This document shows, piece by piece, positions 55,398 to 64,000 of a stretch of DNA of 64,000 nt. Position 1 is the first letter of the stretch; the number at the start of each line of letters is the position of its first letter. The notes beneath the pieces are model-generated. The model ran no database searches, had not been told where the DNA came from, and saw nothing but the letters and a program-made list of their open reading frames with translations. A program made the translations under genes and the position numbers. Source of the DNA: Microcoleus sp. FACHB-672 (lineage in GTDB: Bacteria > Cyanobacteriota > Cyanobacteriia > Cyanobacteriales > Oscillatoriaceae); the NCBI RefSeq assembly GCF_014695725.1, contig NZ_JACJOU010000019.1, positions 372,001-436,000 of the forward strand, written 5' to 3'.

Positions 55398-55721
55398 ATG
55401 GGATTTTTTGATTCAGACATCGTTCAGCAAGAAGCCAAGCAGTTGTTTGAGGACTATCAAGCTCTCATACAACTGGGAGGTAACTATGGCAAATTTGACC
55501 GAGAGGGCAAAAAGCTCTACATCGATCAAATGGAAGTTATGATGGAGCGCTATCGCATTTTTATGAAGCGCTTTGAATTGTCAGAAGACTTCATGGCTCA
55601 AATGACAGTAGAGCAGCTGAAGACTCAGCTAAATCAATTTGGCATGACGCCTCAGCAAATGTTTGATCAGATGCACTTTACCTTAGAGCGGATGAAGGCC
55701 GAGCTGGAAAAGCAAACCTAA
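55398..55721 (+). CDS. DUF1825 family protein
   Basis: Soluble, mainly helical protein of 107 residues that is typical of cyanobacteria. Family segments are FFDSDIVQQEAKQLFEDYQ, LIQLGGNYGKFDREGKKLYI, and MTVEQLKTQLNQFGM. The function is unknown. I chose the ATG at 55398, the common family start; GGTGGA lies upstream. It is convergent with the PBP1A gene, with a heptamer hairpin between them. Confidence 0.92.
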   Translation: MGFFDSDIVQQEAKQLFEDYQALIQLGGNYGKFDREGKKLYIDQMEVMMERYRIFMKRFELSEDFMAQMTVEQLKTQLNQFGMTPQQMFDQMHFTLERMKAELEKQT

Positions 55722-55815
55722 AGATTTTAGATTTTAGATTGGGGCTAAGCGCTTGAACCCAACGACTGTTGGCAGTAAGGTATATCCTCTAATCCAAAAT
55801 CTAAAATCCCCAATC
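55722..55815. repeat. Heptamer inverted repeat between convergent genes
   Basis: GATTTTAGATTTTAGATTGG starting at 55723 is mirrored by CCAAAATCTAAAATCCCC at about 55794-55811. The two arms frame a 50-bp loop. As it lies between two convergent stops it could act as a bidirectional terminator. Confidence 0.7.
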
Positions 55816-55824
55816 CAGGTACCT

Positions 55825-57741
55825 TTAATTTGGGGAGGGTGGCTCAAAGTCGGAAGCAGGTCTGAAGTATTGTACCGGCTCATTTCGGAGTGCTTGCTGC
55901 ATAAAATCACGCCATACCGGCGCGACAAATCCGCCACCTGTTGATCCTGATACTAAGGGAGTGTAATCATCATTCCCTACCCAAACCGCAACAGACAGCT
56001 GCGGCACATATCCGACAAACCAAATATCCCGTTCAGAAGAAGTCGTACCCGTTTTACCCGCTGCCGGTCGTCCAATTTGGGCTGAAGTTGCCGTTCCCTG
56101 GGAAATTACCCCTTGCAAGGCACTGTTTACAGAAGCCGATGCCCACGGATCGAGGACTAGCTTGGGCTTCGGCGTATTATCTAGCAACACATTGCCGCTG
56201 CTGTCCGTTACTTGAACAATAAAGGTGGTGTCCGAATGCCAGCCATTATTGGCAAAAGTAGCAAACGCACCAGCCATTTCCAGGGGAGTCAAATCCACAG
56301 AACCTAGGGGCAAAGAAACCACCGGCTCAATCGGACTTTTAATGCCCAGAATCCGGCAAACCTCAATCACCTTATTTAGCCCTACATCTTGGCCGATCTT
56401 GACAGCCGGCACATTAAGTGAGACTTCCAGCGCCCTACGAATGCTGACTGCACCTGAGTAGCCGCCGCCATAGTTTCTGGGGGAATAATACTCATAACCA
56501 TCTGGATAGCTTACCGGCGAGTCATATACGACGGACTCTGGGCCATATCTGCCGCTGGCAAAAGCCGTGTAGTAAACAAACGGCTTAAATGCCGATCCAG
56601 GTTGGCGTTGGGCTTGGACGGCACGGTTGTATTGGCTTTTCCCGTAATCAACGCCCCCCACCATCGCCTTCACAAAGTGAGTACGGGGGTCAACTGCCAC
56701 CAAAGCCATTTGGTCAGCATAAACTTGGTAGTAAAGCCGGTCGTGCCAGGTGCGTACCGTTTCTTCCGCTATGCGCTGGAGTTTGAGGTCAATCGTGGTT
56801 TGAACCCGCATCCCCCCTTTCACAACCGCATCCCGGCCAAAGCGCTTCGTTAACTCTTGTACCACCGCCTGGGTGACATAAGGCACCTTACTACCTGGAA
56901 ACGAGGTAATCTTCCCGATTCCGAGCGGTTGTTTGCGGGCATCAGCTTCCTCTTCAGCCGTGATCCATTTCAGCTCTTTCATCCGATTCAGGACAACAGC
57001 CTGACGCTGTTTGGCCCGCTGATAGCTGACAAAAGGACTGTAATCTTCTGGTGCCTGAACTAGGCCGGCCATCATCGCCGCTTCTGCCAAATTTAACTTA
57101 GAAGCAGATTTATTAAAATAACTGCGGGAGGCTGTTTCAACCCCGTATAAGTTGTGACCCCAATAAACCTGATTTAGGTAGAGTTCTAAAATTTGGTCTT
57201 TCTTAAAAATTTGCTCTAGACGGATAGCCAGCACAGCTTCAGCGGCTTTGCGGCTGACAGCCTGTTTGGGAGAAAGGAAAAGATTTTTCACCAGCTGCAT
57301 GGTGATGGTTGAACCGCCTTCAACCGTTTTACCCTCTTCCAAGTTTTTCACAAAAGCACGCAATACCCCGCCTGGGTTAAGACCGTGGTGAGAGTAGAAG
57401 TGGCTATCTTCTATCGCTAAAATTGCCCGCTTGAGGTCCGGAGAGATTTTGTTGAGCGGCACCACTTCGCGATTTGCTTCATCATGGATACTGGTCAGCT
57501 GGGTGCCATTAATATCGTAGATGTGAGTGGTTTCCGTGGGCGTATAGTTGCGTAAAACTCTCACATCTGGCAGGTTCCGGAAGCTGATCGCCAAGCCAAC
57601 CAGTCCCCCGGCTACCACGGAACTGGCCAGCATTGTAATACCAAGCAGGGTTCCTGCTGTTACTTTGCTGACACCCTGAACAAAATCAAATACTGGTGCT
57701 GGGTTTTTCGGTTGTTCTTGTCTAATTGTGTTAGTTGACAC
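55825..57741 (-). CDS. Class A penicillin-binding protein (PBP1A type)
   Basis: Bifunctional peptidoglycan synthase of 638 residues, anchored by one N-terminal helix (about 29-52). GT51 domain: AILAIEDSHFYSHHGLNPGG and GGSTITMQLVKNLFLSP. Transpeptidase domain: SxxK in RQPGSAFKPFVYY, SLNVPAVKIG-type SxN, and KTGTTSSERDIWFVGYVP. The C-terminal tail is short. Cyanobacteria carry several such PBPs. It is divergent from tyrS across a 360-bp spacer. Confidence 0.96.
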   Translation of the reverse strand: MSTNTIRQEQPKNPAPVFDFVQGVSKVTAGTLLGITMLASSVVAGGLVGLAISFRNLPDVRVLRNYTPTETTHIYDINGTQLTSIHDEANREVVPLNKISPDLKRAILAIEDSHFYSHHGLNPGGVLRAFVKNLEEGKTVEGGSTITMQLVKNLFLSPKQAVSRKAAEAVLAIRLEQIFKKDQILELYLNQVYWGHNLYGVETASRSYFNKSASKLNLAEAAMMAGLVQAPEDYSPFVSYQRAKQRQAVVLNRMKELKWITAEEEADARKQPLGIGKITSFPGSKVPYVTQAVVQELTKRFGRDAVVKGGMRVQTTIDLKLQRIAEETVRTWHDRLYYQVYADQMALVAVDPRTHFVKAMVGGVDYGKSQYNRAVQAQRQPGSAFKPFVYYTAFASGRYGPESVVYDSPVSYPDGYEYYSPRNYGGGYSGAVSIRRALEVSLNVPAVKIGQDVGLNKVIEVCRILGIKSPIEPVVSLPLGSVDLTPLEMAGAFATFANNGWHSDTTFIVQVTDSSGNVLLDNTPKPKLVLDPWASASVNSALQGVISQGTATSAQIGRPAAGKTGTTSSERDIWFVGYVPQLSVAVWVGNDDYTPLVSGSTGGGFVAPVWRDFMQQALRNEPVQYFRPASDFEPPSPN

Positions 57742-58101
57742 GGCGATTTCACGTCCTCAACGAAAAAGGCTTAATCTGAAAAGCTTGTGTGGGCGAGATG
57801 TTCTCCAGAGATTTTAGTTTGAGTTGCACTCCCTACCGGCAGTCAAACCAGGCTTCCCCCTGTTGTAGTAATTTCACCACTGCCACTAGAGCCATCAGGA
57901 CAGAAAAGGGTGCAGATTAACCTTACTCTATAAATTGAAAAGTGCGTCAAGACACACTCCAAAGTTTTCCAGGCCAGCATGGATATTTCTGCAACTTTTG
58001 CATATAGTAATCTGGCTGTTGGACTTTTTAAAGGTTAGGGAGCTGGGGGAAAACTCGTTCTGTTCCCTAATAACTGCTATATCCAAAGGATTTTTATTTC
58101 A
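57742..58101. other. Divergent promoter region of the PBP1A gene and tyrS
   Basis: 360 bp, no gene. I found no clear promoter boxes. AAAGGA just before 58102 is a ribosome binding site candidate for tyrS, though farther than ideal from the GTG. Confidence 0.4.
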
Positions 58102-59418
58102 GTGAGTGTAACCAATCAAGTTGTGGATTTGCAAACTCAGCCTTCAGACAAACCGCACAGCGAAGTGCTTAGCGCTCACTCATCTCCCCAAAGTGGGGGG
58201 AGTGAGGGGGGGGCGACTCAAGACGTTTCCTGGCTGCGGCGGGGTGTGAGCGAAATTTTTCCCGATGCGCCAAATTCTGAGAATTCTGACGAAAATCTGA
58301 TACGCCGGCTTAGCGGTTCCCAGCCTTTGCGGGTGAAGTTCGGGATTGACGCCACCGGCGCTGATATTCATCTGGGTCACAGTATTCCGATGCGTAAGCT
58401 TCGAGCTTTCCAAGATGCCGGTCACACTGCGGTGCTAATAATAGGAGATTTTACCGCTAGAATTGGCGATCCGACCGGCAAATCGGAAGTGCGTCAGCAA
58501 CTCAGTGTTGAGCAAGTCCACCAAAATGCCCAAACTTATCTCAGCCAAGTGCGGCCAATTCTGGATTTTGAAACACCAGGCCGCTTAGAAATTCGTTATA
58601 ACTCAGAATGGTTGTCTAAGCTGGAGCTGGCCCAAACGATGGATTTGCTAGCCACCATGACTGTTGGCCAAATGCTGGCCAAAGAAGGATTTGCTGAACG
58701 CTACGAGAAAGAAAACCCGATTTACATCCATGAATTTCTCTACCCCTTAATGCAAGGCTATGATTCCGTGGCTGTGGAAGCTGACGTAGAACTGGGAGGA
58801 AGTGACCAAAAATTTAATATTGCGGTGGGGCGAGACCTGCAACGACATTTTGGCCAAAAGCCTCAATTTGGCTTGCTAATGCCGATTTTGTTGGGAACTG
58901 ATGGCGTTCAAAAAATGTCCAAGTCCCTCGGCAACTATGTGGCCTTATCCGAAGACCCCTTGACCATGTATTCTAAGCTCGAAAAAATTCCTGATCGGCA
59001 GATCGAGCCATATTTTGAGTTATTAACAAATTTACCGCTTAATGAGTTACCAGAAAATCCCCGCGAACGCCAAAAACTTCTCGCCTTGGATATTGTCACT
59101 CAGTATCACGGCGCAGAAGCCGCCCAGCAAGCTCAGCAAGCAGCGCTAACCTTAGTTCAAGGAGATGCCAAGCAGGCTGATGCTGTCCCGGAATTCTCGT
59201 TAGGGTCGGTGCAGTTTCCGGCAAAACTGTTTTATATCCTCAGTGCCAGTGGGCTGTGCCCAACGGGTAACGATGCCCGCCGGCAGATTCAAGGGGGGGC
59301 TGTACGGCTGGATGGTGAGCGCGTTGAAGATATTGACCGGGCCTTCGAGCAGCAGGCTGAGCTGTATGGTAAGGTTTTGCAAGTTGGGAAAAAGAAGTTT
59401 GTGCGGTTAGTTCCGTAA
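58102..59418 (+). CDS. tyrS: Tyrosyl-tRNA synthetase
   Basis: Class I aminoacyl-tRNA synthetase of 438 residues charging tRNA-Tyr. ATP-site motif HLGHS at 90-94 (the HIGH motif), tyrosine-binding region, KMSKS at 271-275, and a C-terminal S4-like RNA-binding domain ([19 protein letters not shown]). The N-terminal 45 residues are unusual: [16 protein letters not shown] is encoded by a GC-rich hairpin (58175-58206). Start is GTG at 58102; a later start would remove the hairpin from the protein. Sequence from [12 protein letters not shown] onward is normal. Confidence 0.95.
   Translation: MSVTNQVVDLQTQPSDKPHSEVLSAHSSPQSGGSEGGATQDVSWLRRGVSEIFPDAPNSENSDENLIRRLSGSQPLRVKFGIDATGADIHLGHSIPMRKLRAFQDAGHTAVLIIGDFTARIGDPTGKSEVRQQLSVEQVHQNAQTYLSQVRPILDFETPGRLEIRYNSEWLSKLELAQTMDLLATMTVGQMLAKEGFAERYEKENPIYIHEFLYPLMQGYDSVAVEADVELGGSDQKFNIAVGRDLQRHFGQKPQFGLLMPILLGTDGVQKMSKSLGNYVALSEDPLTMYSKLEKIPDRQIEPYFELLTNLPLNELPENPRERQKLLALDIVTQYHGAEAAQQAQQAALTLVQGDAKQADAVPEFSLGSVQFPAKLFYILSASGLCPTGNDARRQIQGGAVRLDGERVEDIDRAFEQQAELYGKVLQVGKKKFVRLVP
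58175..58206. repeat. Hairpin within the tyrS coding start
   Basis: CTCACTC (58175-58181) with GAGTGAG (58200-58206), and CCCC (58186-58189) with GGGG (58195-58198), form a strong stem-loop, followed by a G-run. Confidence 0.75.
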
Positions 59419-59536
59419 TCGGGCATAGGGCATAGCGCAAGGCTTCGCCAACCTAAAGGTAGGGGCATTGGTCTTATCCATAAGCTCTACAGTTGCAGCC
59501 ATGCCCCAAGCCCGAAATGTAGCAGTAAAAAGTCAA

Positions 59537-60259
59537 ATGGTATCAGTATCAGACCGTATTATTGTTCCGTTAGATGTGCCGGCAGAGGAGGCGGCGATAG
59601 CGCTGGTTGACTCGCTGCCTTTAGTATCTTTTTGGAAAGTTGGGCTAGAGCTTTTTGTCAGCGCCGGCCCTAGTATTTTGTCTAAGTTAAAAGACCGACA
59701 AAAGCGGATTTTTCTTGATTTAAAGTTTCACGACATCCCAAATACAGTTGCCGGTGCTTGTCGGGCGGCAGGGAGTTATGGGGTGGATTTACTGACAGTT
59801 CACGCCAGTGCCGGTCGTCAGGCGCTAAAGGCGGCGCAAGCGGCTGTAGAGGAAGGTGCCGCTGCAACGGGGCAGCAACCGGCTAATGTCATTGCAATTA
59901 CTCTGCTAACGAGTCTGTCGTCGCGGGATTTGGCGTTCGATTTAAAAGTGCCTTTGGAATTGCCAGAGTATGCTTTGCAGATGGCGATTTTAGCCCAAGA
60001 AAGTGGTCTAGCCGGCGCGGTTTGCTCACCCCAAGAAGTGGAAAATCTCAGGCAAGTTTGTGGGGATGATTTTCTATTAGTTTGTCCGGGGGTTCGTCCT
60101 GTTTGGGCAGAGGCGGGCGATCAGCGGCGATCAATGACGCCAAAGGATGCTGTGGCTGCCGGTGCCGATTATCTCGTGATCGGGCGTCCGATTACTGCCT
60201 CTGTTGATCCGGCTGCTGCTTTTGAGCGAATTTGTGAAGAAATTTCGGCGATTGTGTAA
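59537..60259 (+). CDS. pyrF: Orotidine 5'-phosphate decarboxylase
   Basis: Last enzyme of UMP synthesis; TIM-barrel of 240 residues that decarboxylates OMP. Marks are [28 protein letters not shown], the catalytic [13 protein letters not shown] (Asp-Lys-Asp charge network), [27 protein letters not shown], and [13 protein letters not shown] chose the ATG at 59537; earlier in-frame starts (59468, 59501) add residues without family support. The start of the next gene is close, 58 bp away. Confidence 0.95.
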   Translation: MVSVSDRIIVPLDVPAEEAAIALVDSLPLVSFWKVGLELFVSAGPSILSKLKDRQKRIFLDLKFHDIPNTVAGACRAAGSYGVDLLTVHASAGRQALKAAQAAVEEGAAATGQQPANVIAITLLTSLSSRDLAFDLKVPLELPEYALQMAILAQESGLAGAVCSPQEVENLRQVCGDDFLLVCPGVRPVWAEAGDQRRSMTPKDAVAAGADYLVIGRPITASVDPAAAFERICEEISAIV

Positions 60260-60317
60260 CCGGCTGCCGGTGGAAAAGATAATTGCTAGAAAGCAAAATG
60301 CTAAAGGGAAGAGAAAG

Positions 60318-60908
60318 ATGTCCTTTCTTTTGCCTTTTTATTGTTTACTGTTTACTTGTAATCTCCAATCAACCTTTGCCGCCGAATTCATCAGCAAAAA
60401 GCCACAAACTCCGTCTGCAAATTCCAATCTTGTTTGCCCAACTGAGTTGGAACCACTAGTTGAGCAAATGTTGATAGATTTACCGAGTTATGCAAATCGC
60501 GTGATTCAGCGATCTCGCAGCGTGGGAGTGACAGAGGGGCTGAGTTATGTGATTATAGCGGGAATTCCAGAGTATGAACCTTTACCGCTTGGCCCCGGAC
60601 GTTCTCCTAAAAGCGCTTCCTCAGATATGGGTGAGCCGGTAGAGCAATCTTCTGATGAACCCCGCCAAGTTTTTATTAGTACCCTTGAGCGGAATTATGC
60701 CACCGGCACGTTGGTGGAATTACAGCATTATCACTGGCTGTTTTTGACAAGAACTGCGAGTGGTTGGCGCTTGGCGATGATGTTTTCCCGACTGGGTACT
60801 TATCCGGCAGGAAAACCGCCCCTACCGCCACGAGATAGCAGTACCGGCGTTATTGCTCAGGCTGTTAATACTTGGTTGCGGGACTGCCGTGCCGGTGTCA
60901 TCCGATAA
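60318..60908 (+). CDS. Exported protein of unknown function
   Basis: Protein of 196 residues with a signal peptide (SFLLPFYCLLFTCNLQSTFAA). The mature part has two cysteines that may form a disulfide (LVCPTELEPLVEQMLIDLP and LRDCRAGVI). A central region has SYVIIAGIPEYEPLPLGPG and a VELQHYHWLFLTRT segment. I think similar lumen or periplasmic proteins occur in cyanobacteria but recognise no named domain. I chose the ATG at 60318, where the signal peptide begins. It probably shares a transcript with pyrF. Confidence 0.78.
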   Translation: MSFLLPFYCLLFTCNLQSTFAAEFISKKPQTPSANSNLVCPTELEPLVEQMLIDLPSYANRVIQRSRSVGVTEGLSYVIIAGIPEYEPLPLGPGRSPKSASSDMGEPVEQSSDEPRQVFISTLERNYATGTLVELQHYHWLFLTRTASGWRLAMMFSRLGTYPAGKPPLPPRDSSTGVIAQAVNTWLRDCRAGVIR

Positions 60909-61440
60909 CTGATTGTAGCGGCTAATCGCGCGAGTAAGCGGGGGCAAGCGGGCAAGGGGGAAAAAGAACGACAGATCTTCCTAACTTTATGCCGGCCCGT
61001 AACTAAAAAACCCTATTTTTACTCGAATTCGGTTTGATAAAGGATTGTGAAGAGAGCTTTTACAAAAGAAGTCAATTTTTAATTGTAATTACTTACTCAT
61101 ATTATACCTTAAATTATAATTTAAATCTTAACCATTGGAAAAACTCTATGGTATGCATTATTTTTTAGAGGGGTTCATCCAGAACTTCATCATACTTATG
61201 GAATACTCCTGCTGATTTTAAAGATTGAGTAAAAATCCCTGTAAACCCTGGTAGAGCAAGCGTGTCGGGGACTAGGATAGTCGTGTGTAAATCAGCGAGA
61301 TATATTTTACAGATATAGGCGAAGGCTTGAGTCGGGTATTAGAGATTTAAGGAATTGCTTAGGAACGGGACACCTCCCAAATATGGCTTTGATCTATTTA
61401 CACACCGGCTGCAACAGCAATTATGTAGGGGGGAACTTAT
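60909..61440. other. Spacer upstream of the PEP-CTERM gene
   Basis: About 530 bp, no gene. The first 60 bp hold short G-rich repeats (AAGCGGGGGCAAGCGGGCAA). GGGGGGAACTTAT precedes the ATG at 61441, a good ribosome binding site. The promoter is not clear. Confidence 0.45.
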
Positions 61441-62280
61441 ATGAACTTTCATTCCACATTAAAAGGTATTTACTTAGCGATAGGTTTAGTTGTTGCTGCT
61501 TGCACGACTGCTCAAGCGGCAAGTTTTACAACGAACTTTACGGCAGTTGATGGAGCAGAAGGTAATATTTGGCTAAATTCTATTACACAAAATCAAGCTA
61601 CGATTGATCGGTTTTTACTGGTTAACAATGCAAAAATTCTTTTGAATACACCGATCACAAATAAGCAATCAGGCGATACGAGCAACCCAGAAACAGCCGG
61701 CACCAACAATAACACGGGTGGAGCAAGCACAGATAAAGGTGATAAAGCGAGTGCGCTGATGCCGACATCTGGACTAAATGATCCAACCGGCGCAGAAATT
61801 GCAGCTTACTTAGGAAACCTCAATCTCAACAATATTATTGATACTGAGGAACAAGGTGCGATTAGTATGAACCTGTTCTTTAATAAAACTGTTCGTGCGG
61901 ATAAATCGGGGTTGGATAACCTGTTTTTCTGGGAAAGAGGAAGGAATAGCGATTTAGGTGTTCAGGCGATTGATGCATCGGGCAAGTTGATCGGGAATTT
62001 TGTCAAGCTCAATCGGGCAGATCAAACGCTGGCAGACTATAGCATTGATACATTAGAAATTAATGCAGCTCATATTGTCGGAAGTTGGGGGCTAAGCTTG
62101 CAGCAGCTTGGGGTGACTTCTTTGAATGGGATTCGGGTGACAGCAGATAGCAGTTATAATGGGCCGGATTTTAAATTAGTCGCTAGACAAGTTCCTGAAC
62201 CGGCTTCTATGGTTGGTTTAGGTGCGGTTGCCGGGATGATGCTGATTTCTCGTCGGCGTCAGGTGAGTAAGCACAGCTAA
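61441..62280 (+). CDS. PEP-CTERM secreted surface protein
   Basis: Exported protein of 279 residues. A signal peptide (LAIGLVVAACTTAQA) is followed by a mature part with a low-complexity Asn/Thr/Gly stretch (about 78-105) and a C-terminal PEP-CTERM tripartite signal: PEP at 252-254, a short hydrophobic helix (VGLGAVAGMMLI) and SRRR. Exosortase recognises this tail and routes the protein to the surface or matrix. In these systems polysaccharide and sorted proteins are linked. The folded part (FTAVDGAEGNIWLN and similar) matches no named function. No exosortase gene is in the window. Confidence 0.9.
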   Translation: MNFHSTLKGIYLAIGLVVAACTTAQAASFTTNFTAVDGAEGNIWLNSITQNQATIDRFLLVNNAKILLNTPITNKQSGDTSNPETAGTNNNTGGASTDKGDKASALMPTSGLNDPTGAEIAAYLGNLNLNNIIDTEEQGAISMNLFFNKTVRADKSGLDNLFFWERGRNSDLGVQAIDASGKLIGNFVKLNRADQTLADYSIDTLEINAAHIVGSWGLSLQQLGVTSLNGIRVTADSSYNGPDFKLVARQVPEPASMVGLGAVAGMMLISRRRQVSKHS

Positions 62281-62374
62281 TTGATGGGCATGAGGCGGGG
62301 AGGATTTGGGGATTGGGGGTTTGGAAGGCACTAAATAGCAGAAAATGCCAAAAGAGTGCCGGCAACAAGAAAAT

Positions 62375-63082
62375 CTAAACGGATGAATTGTGGATTTCAT
62401 CCAACTTGGCACGCACTGCTTGGATATCTTGCCACATCAGCCATTTGGGACTGCCTTGTTCACGCGCAGGATTTCGCAGCAGATAAGCCGGGTGAAAAAT
62501 AGGCATACACAGTCGCGACTCCCATTCGATCCATGTGCCGCGAATTTTGGTAATTCCTCGCTTATCGCCGGTTACTCCTTTGACAGCAGTTGCGCCGGTG
62601 AGCAGAATAATTTTTGGGTTAACTAGGCGAATTTGTTCGAGCAGGTAAGGTTTGCACGCAGCAATTTCTGCCGGCGTAGGGACACGGTTATCCGGAGGCC
62701 GGCATTTTACCATATTGCAAATATAAATATCTCGTTCTGTCTCTAAGCCCACAGAGGCAAGTATTTTATCTAACAATTGACCGGATTTTCCCACAAAAGG
62801 CAAGCCGGTTTCGTCTTCGTTTTGCCCTGGTGCTTCTCCGATAATCATAATCGGCGCTTGCAAATTGCCACGTCCAACGACTGCATGGGTACGAGTCTTT
62901 CCTAAATCGCAGCGATAACACTCATTGCAGTGTTTCGCCAGGGGTGCCATTGTTTGATAAGTGCCTGGAGAAATGGGGATTTTGGCGCTTGTGGGAATTA
63001 AGTCTTGCTGGAAAAACCCAGACGCACCGGCTTCGCCATCGCGTGATAGATCGAACAGGTTGAGCTGGTCTTCGTTGGACAT
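62375..63082 (-). CDS. Family 4 uracil-DNA glycosylase
   Basis: Iron-sulfur uracil-DNA glycosylase of 235 residues that removes uracil from DNA, starting base excision repair. Catalytic and uracil-binding motifs: GEAPGQNEDETGLPFVGKSG near 82-101 and FHPAYLLRNPA near the end. Cysteines at 52, 55, 58, 122, 127 and 143 include the four cluster ligands (likely 55, 58, 127, 143). The N-terminal 40 residues are variable. It is convergent with the PEP-CTERM gene and divergent from the phosphoribosyltransferase. Confidence 0.94.
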   Translation of the reverse strand: MSNEDQLNLFDLSRDGEAGASGFFQQDLIPTSAKIPISPGTYQTMAPLAKHCNECYRCDLGKTRTHAVVGRGNLQAPIMIIGEAPGQNEDETGLPFVGKSGQLLDKILASVGLETERDIYICNMVKCRPPDNRVPTPAEIAACKPYLLEQIRLVNPKIILLTGATAVKGVTGDKRGITKIRGTWIEWESRLCMPIFHPAYLLRNPAREQGSPKWLMWQDIQAVRAKLDEIHNSSV

Positions 63083-63213
63083 AGCGCTGGAGAATTTTAC
63101 TTTTAGACTCTAAATTTTAGATGAATTAGGATGCTAGAGCATCTGCCGGTCGAAGTGCAGGGCGAAAATCAGCGAATATAGAGGCAAGAGTTACCGTGTG
63201 GCTGGAGGGATCA

Positions 63214-63888
63214 ATGTCACCTTCCCCATTGTTTTGCGATCGTGTTGATGCCGGCGAAAAGCTGGCGCAGCTGGTTGTTTCTGAATTTAATCGTGCTGAA
63301 ATAGGGTCTAAAACGATTGTTTACGCCCTACCGAGAGGCGGGTTGCCGGTGGCTGCGCCGATAGCGCGTCTCCTCAAGTGCCCGTTAGATGTTATTTTGG
63401 CCAAAAAAATTACCCTGCCAGAAAATCCAGAACTGGCCATCGGGGCTGTCACAGCAGATGGCCATGTACTTTGGTCGGCCCAACGTGGCATCCGCCGGCT
63501 AGACTTTAAGCTGCGAGAAACTGCGCTGCTTCAGGCTCAAACAAAAGCCCAAGATCAGCTGGCCGATCTCGCCCCTGCACAGCCTGGGGTGAGTGCTCAG
63601 GGGGCAATTGCAATTTTAGTTGACGACGGCATTGCCACCGGCATGACGATGGCAACAGCAGCTCAAGCTTTGAGAGCACAGCAGCCGGCAGCGATTTGGA
63701 TCTGTGCGCCGGTAGCGCCACCAGATTTACTGGAATCTCTGCATGAATGGGGAGATCACGTCATCTTACTGGCTACACCTCAGCCGTTTCTGAGTGTCAG
63801 CCGATTTTACGTCGAGTTTCCCCAAGTTGAAATGGCAGAAGCCTTGATCTGCCTGCAACAGCACCACGCTTGGCTGTCAGATCCATAA
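63214..63888 (+). CDS. Phosphoribosyltransferase-family protein
   Basis: Soluble protein of 224 residues with the type I PRTase fold. The PRPP loop is ILVDDGIATGMTMATAAQAL at about 135-155, preceded by VYALPRGGLPVAAPIA and VILAKKITLPENPELAIGAV. This subgroup is often annotated as a predicted phosphoribosyltransferase without a fixed base. Start: I chose the ATG at 63214, preceded by GGAGGGATCA; a GTG at 63196 is also in frame. The region after the gene (63889-64000) shows nothing further. Confidence 0.88.
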   Translation: MSPSPLFCDRVDAGEKLAQLVVSEFNRAEIGSKTIVYALPRGGLPVAAPIARLLKCPLDVILAKKITLPENPELAIGAVTADGHVLWSAQRGIRRLDFKLRETALLQAQTKAQDQLADLAPAQPGVSAQGAIAILVDDGIATGMTMATAAQALRAQQPAAIWICAPVAPPDLLESLHEWGDHVILLATPQPFLSVSRFYVEFPQVEMAEALICLQQHHAWLSDP

Positions 63889-64000
63889 ACGTTAAGGGCA
63901 AAGCGTTTGCTGCAATCAGTGATAAATCGTACTAAAGATTGATTACCTAAATGCTTTGTCCCTCCATAATTGGGAGGCTCCCATAAGGAAGCTAGAATGA

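Noticed and set aside
1-64000. tRNA and rRNA genes
   Set aside because: I read the larger spacers for clover-leaf arms and TTCRANNC-type loops and found none that I could support; a tRNAscan run would settle it.

Overview
This window comes from a cyanobacterial chromosome, probably a filamentous Microcoleus/Oscillatoria-type strain; the genus is inferred from repeat style only. The lineage markers are ndhB, Ycf34, the NtcA coactivator PipX, a Tic20-type protein, ClpC, a sulfolipid glycosyltransferase, a SmtA-type metallothionein, DUF1825 and DUF3143 proteins, and heptameric short tandem repeats between genes. The palindrome GCGATCGC occurs only now and then, while GCCGGC/TGCCGG is dense in coding and non-coding DNA alike. 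Nearly all of it is ordinary housekeeping sequence. I see no rRNA, tRNA, CRISPR array, prophage, intact transposase or defence island.

Layout. 1-2.4 kb: the 3' part of a sulfolipid-type glycosyltransferase, a metal ABC permease, and a metallothionein with its operator. 2.6-7.3 kb: surface polysaccharide genes (GT4 transferase, priming sugar transferase, GDP-mannose dehydratase, GDP-fucose synthase), closed by a strong terminator. 7.7-9.5 kb: formyl-THF cyclo-ligase and an orphan sugar ABC permease. 9.5-19 kb, minus strand: PgpH-type c-di-AMP phosphodiesterase, ADP-ribosylglycohydrolase-like protein, aroQ with a small upstream gene, cinA, a WecA-type transferase, glyA. 19.3-26.7 kb: small Cys protein, Tic20-like protein, FAH hydrolase, rpsF, a pentapeptide gene coupled to purK, holin-like protein, CbiG-CobJ fusion. 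27-35 kb, minus strand: ndhB, proC, sepF, pipY-pipX, acpS, pabB, an EcfT-like protein. 35-44 kb: der, CNT nucleoside transporter, Nudix, DUF427, Ycf34, CCA-type nucleotidyltransferase, a small basic protein, a KGG-repeat stress protein, an FAD protein. 44-51.7 kb: YaaW-like protein, O-antigen-ligase-like protein, a J-domain membrane protein, DUF3143, then uppS-cdaA-lysA on the minus strand, and rimI. 51.8-64 kb: clpC, lepB, DUF1825, PBP1A, tyrS, pyrF, an exported protein, a PEP-CTERM protein, family-4 uracil-DNA glycosylase, a phosphoribosyltransferase.

How the genes work together. Cell-envelope functions recur: polysaccharide priming and fucose supply, WecA-type lipid-linked sugar, UppS, PBP1A, SepF, LysA and the O-antigen-ligase-like protein. 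Both ends of c-di-AMP metabolism are present, the cyclase overlapping uppS and a PgpH-type phosphodiesterase 36 kb away. Nitrogen control (PipX/PipY) sits with sepF and proC.

No clearly new multi-gene system was found. The most notable observations are small: a metallothionein with an SmtB-type operator but no adjacent smtB; short tandem repeats of 8 and 7 bp inside the pabB reading frame, where copy-number change would shift the frame; a hairpin embedded in the tyrS coding start; a bounded inverted-repeat element at 2032-2158; a family of heptamer inverted repeats at gene borders; a duplicated terminator after rpsF; and a structured rpsF leader.
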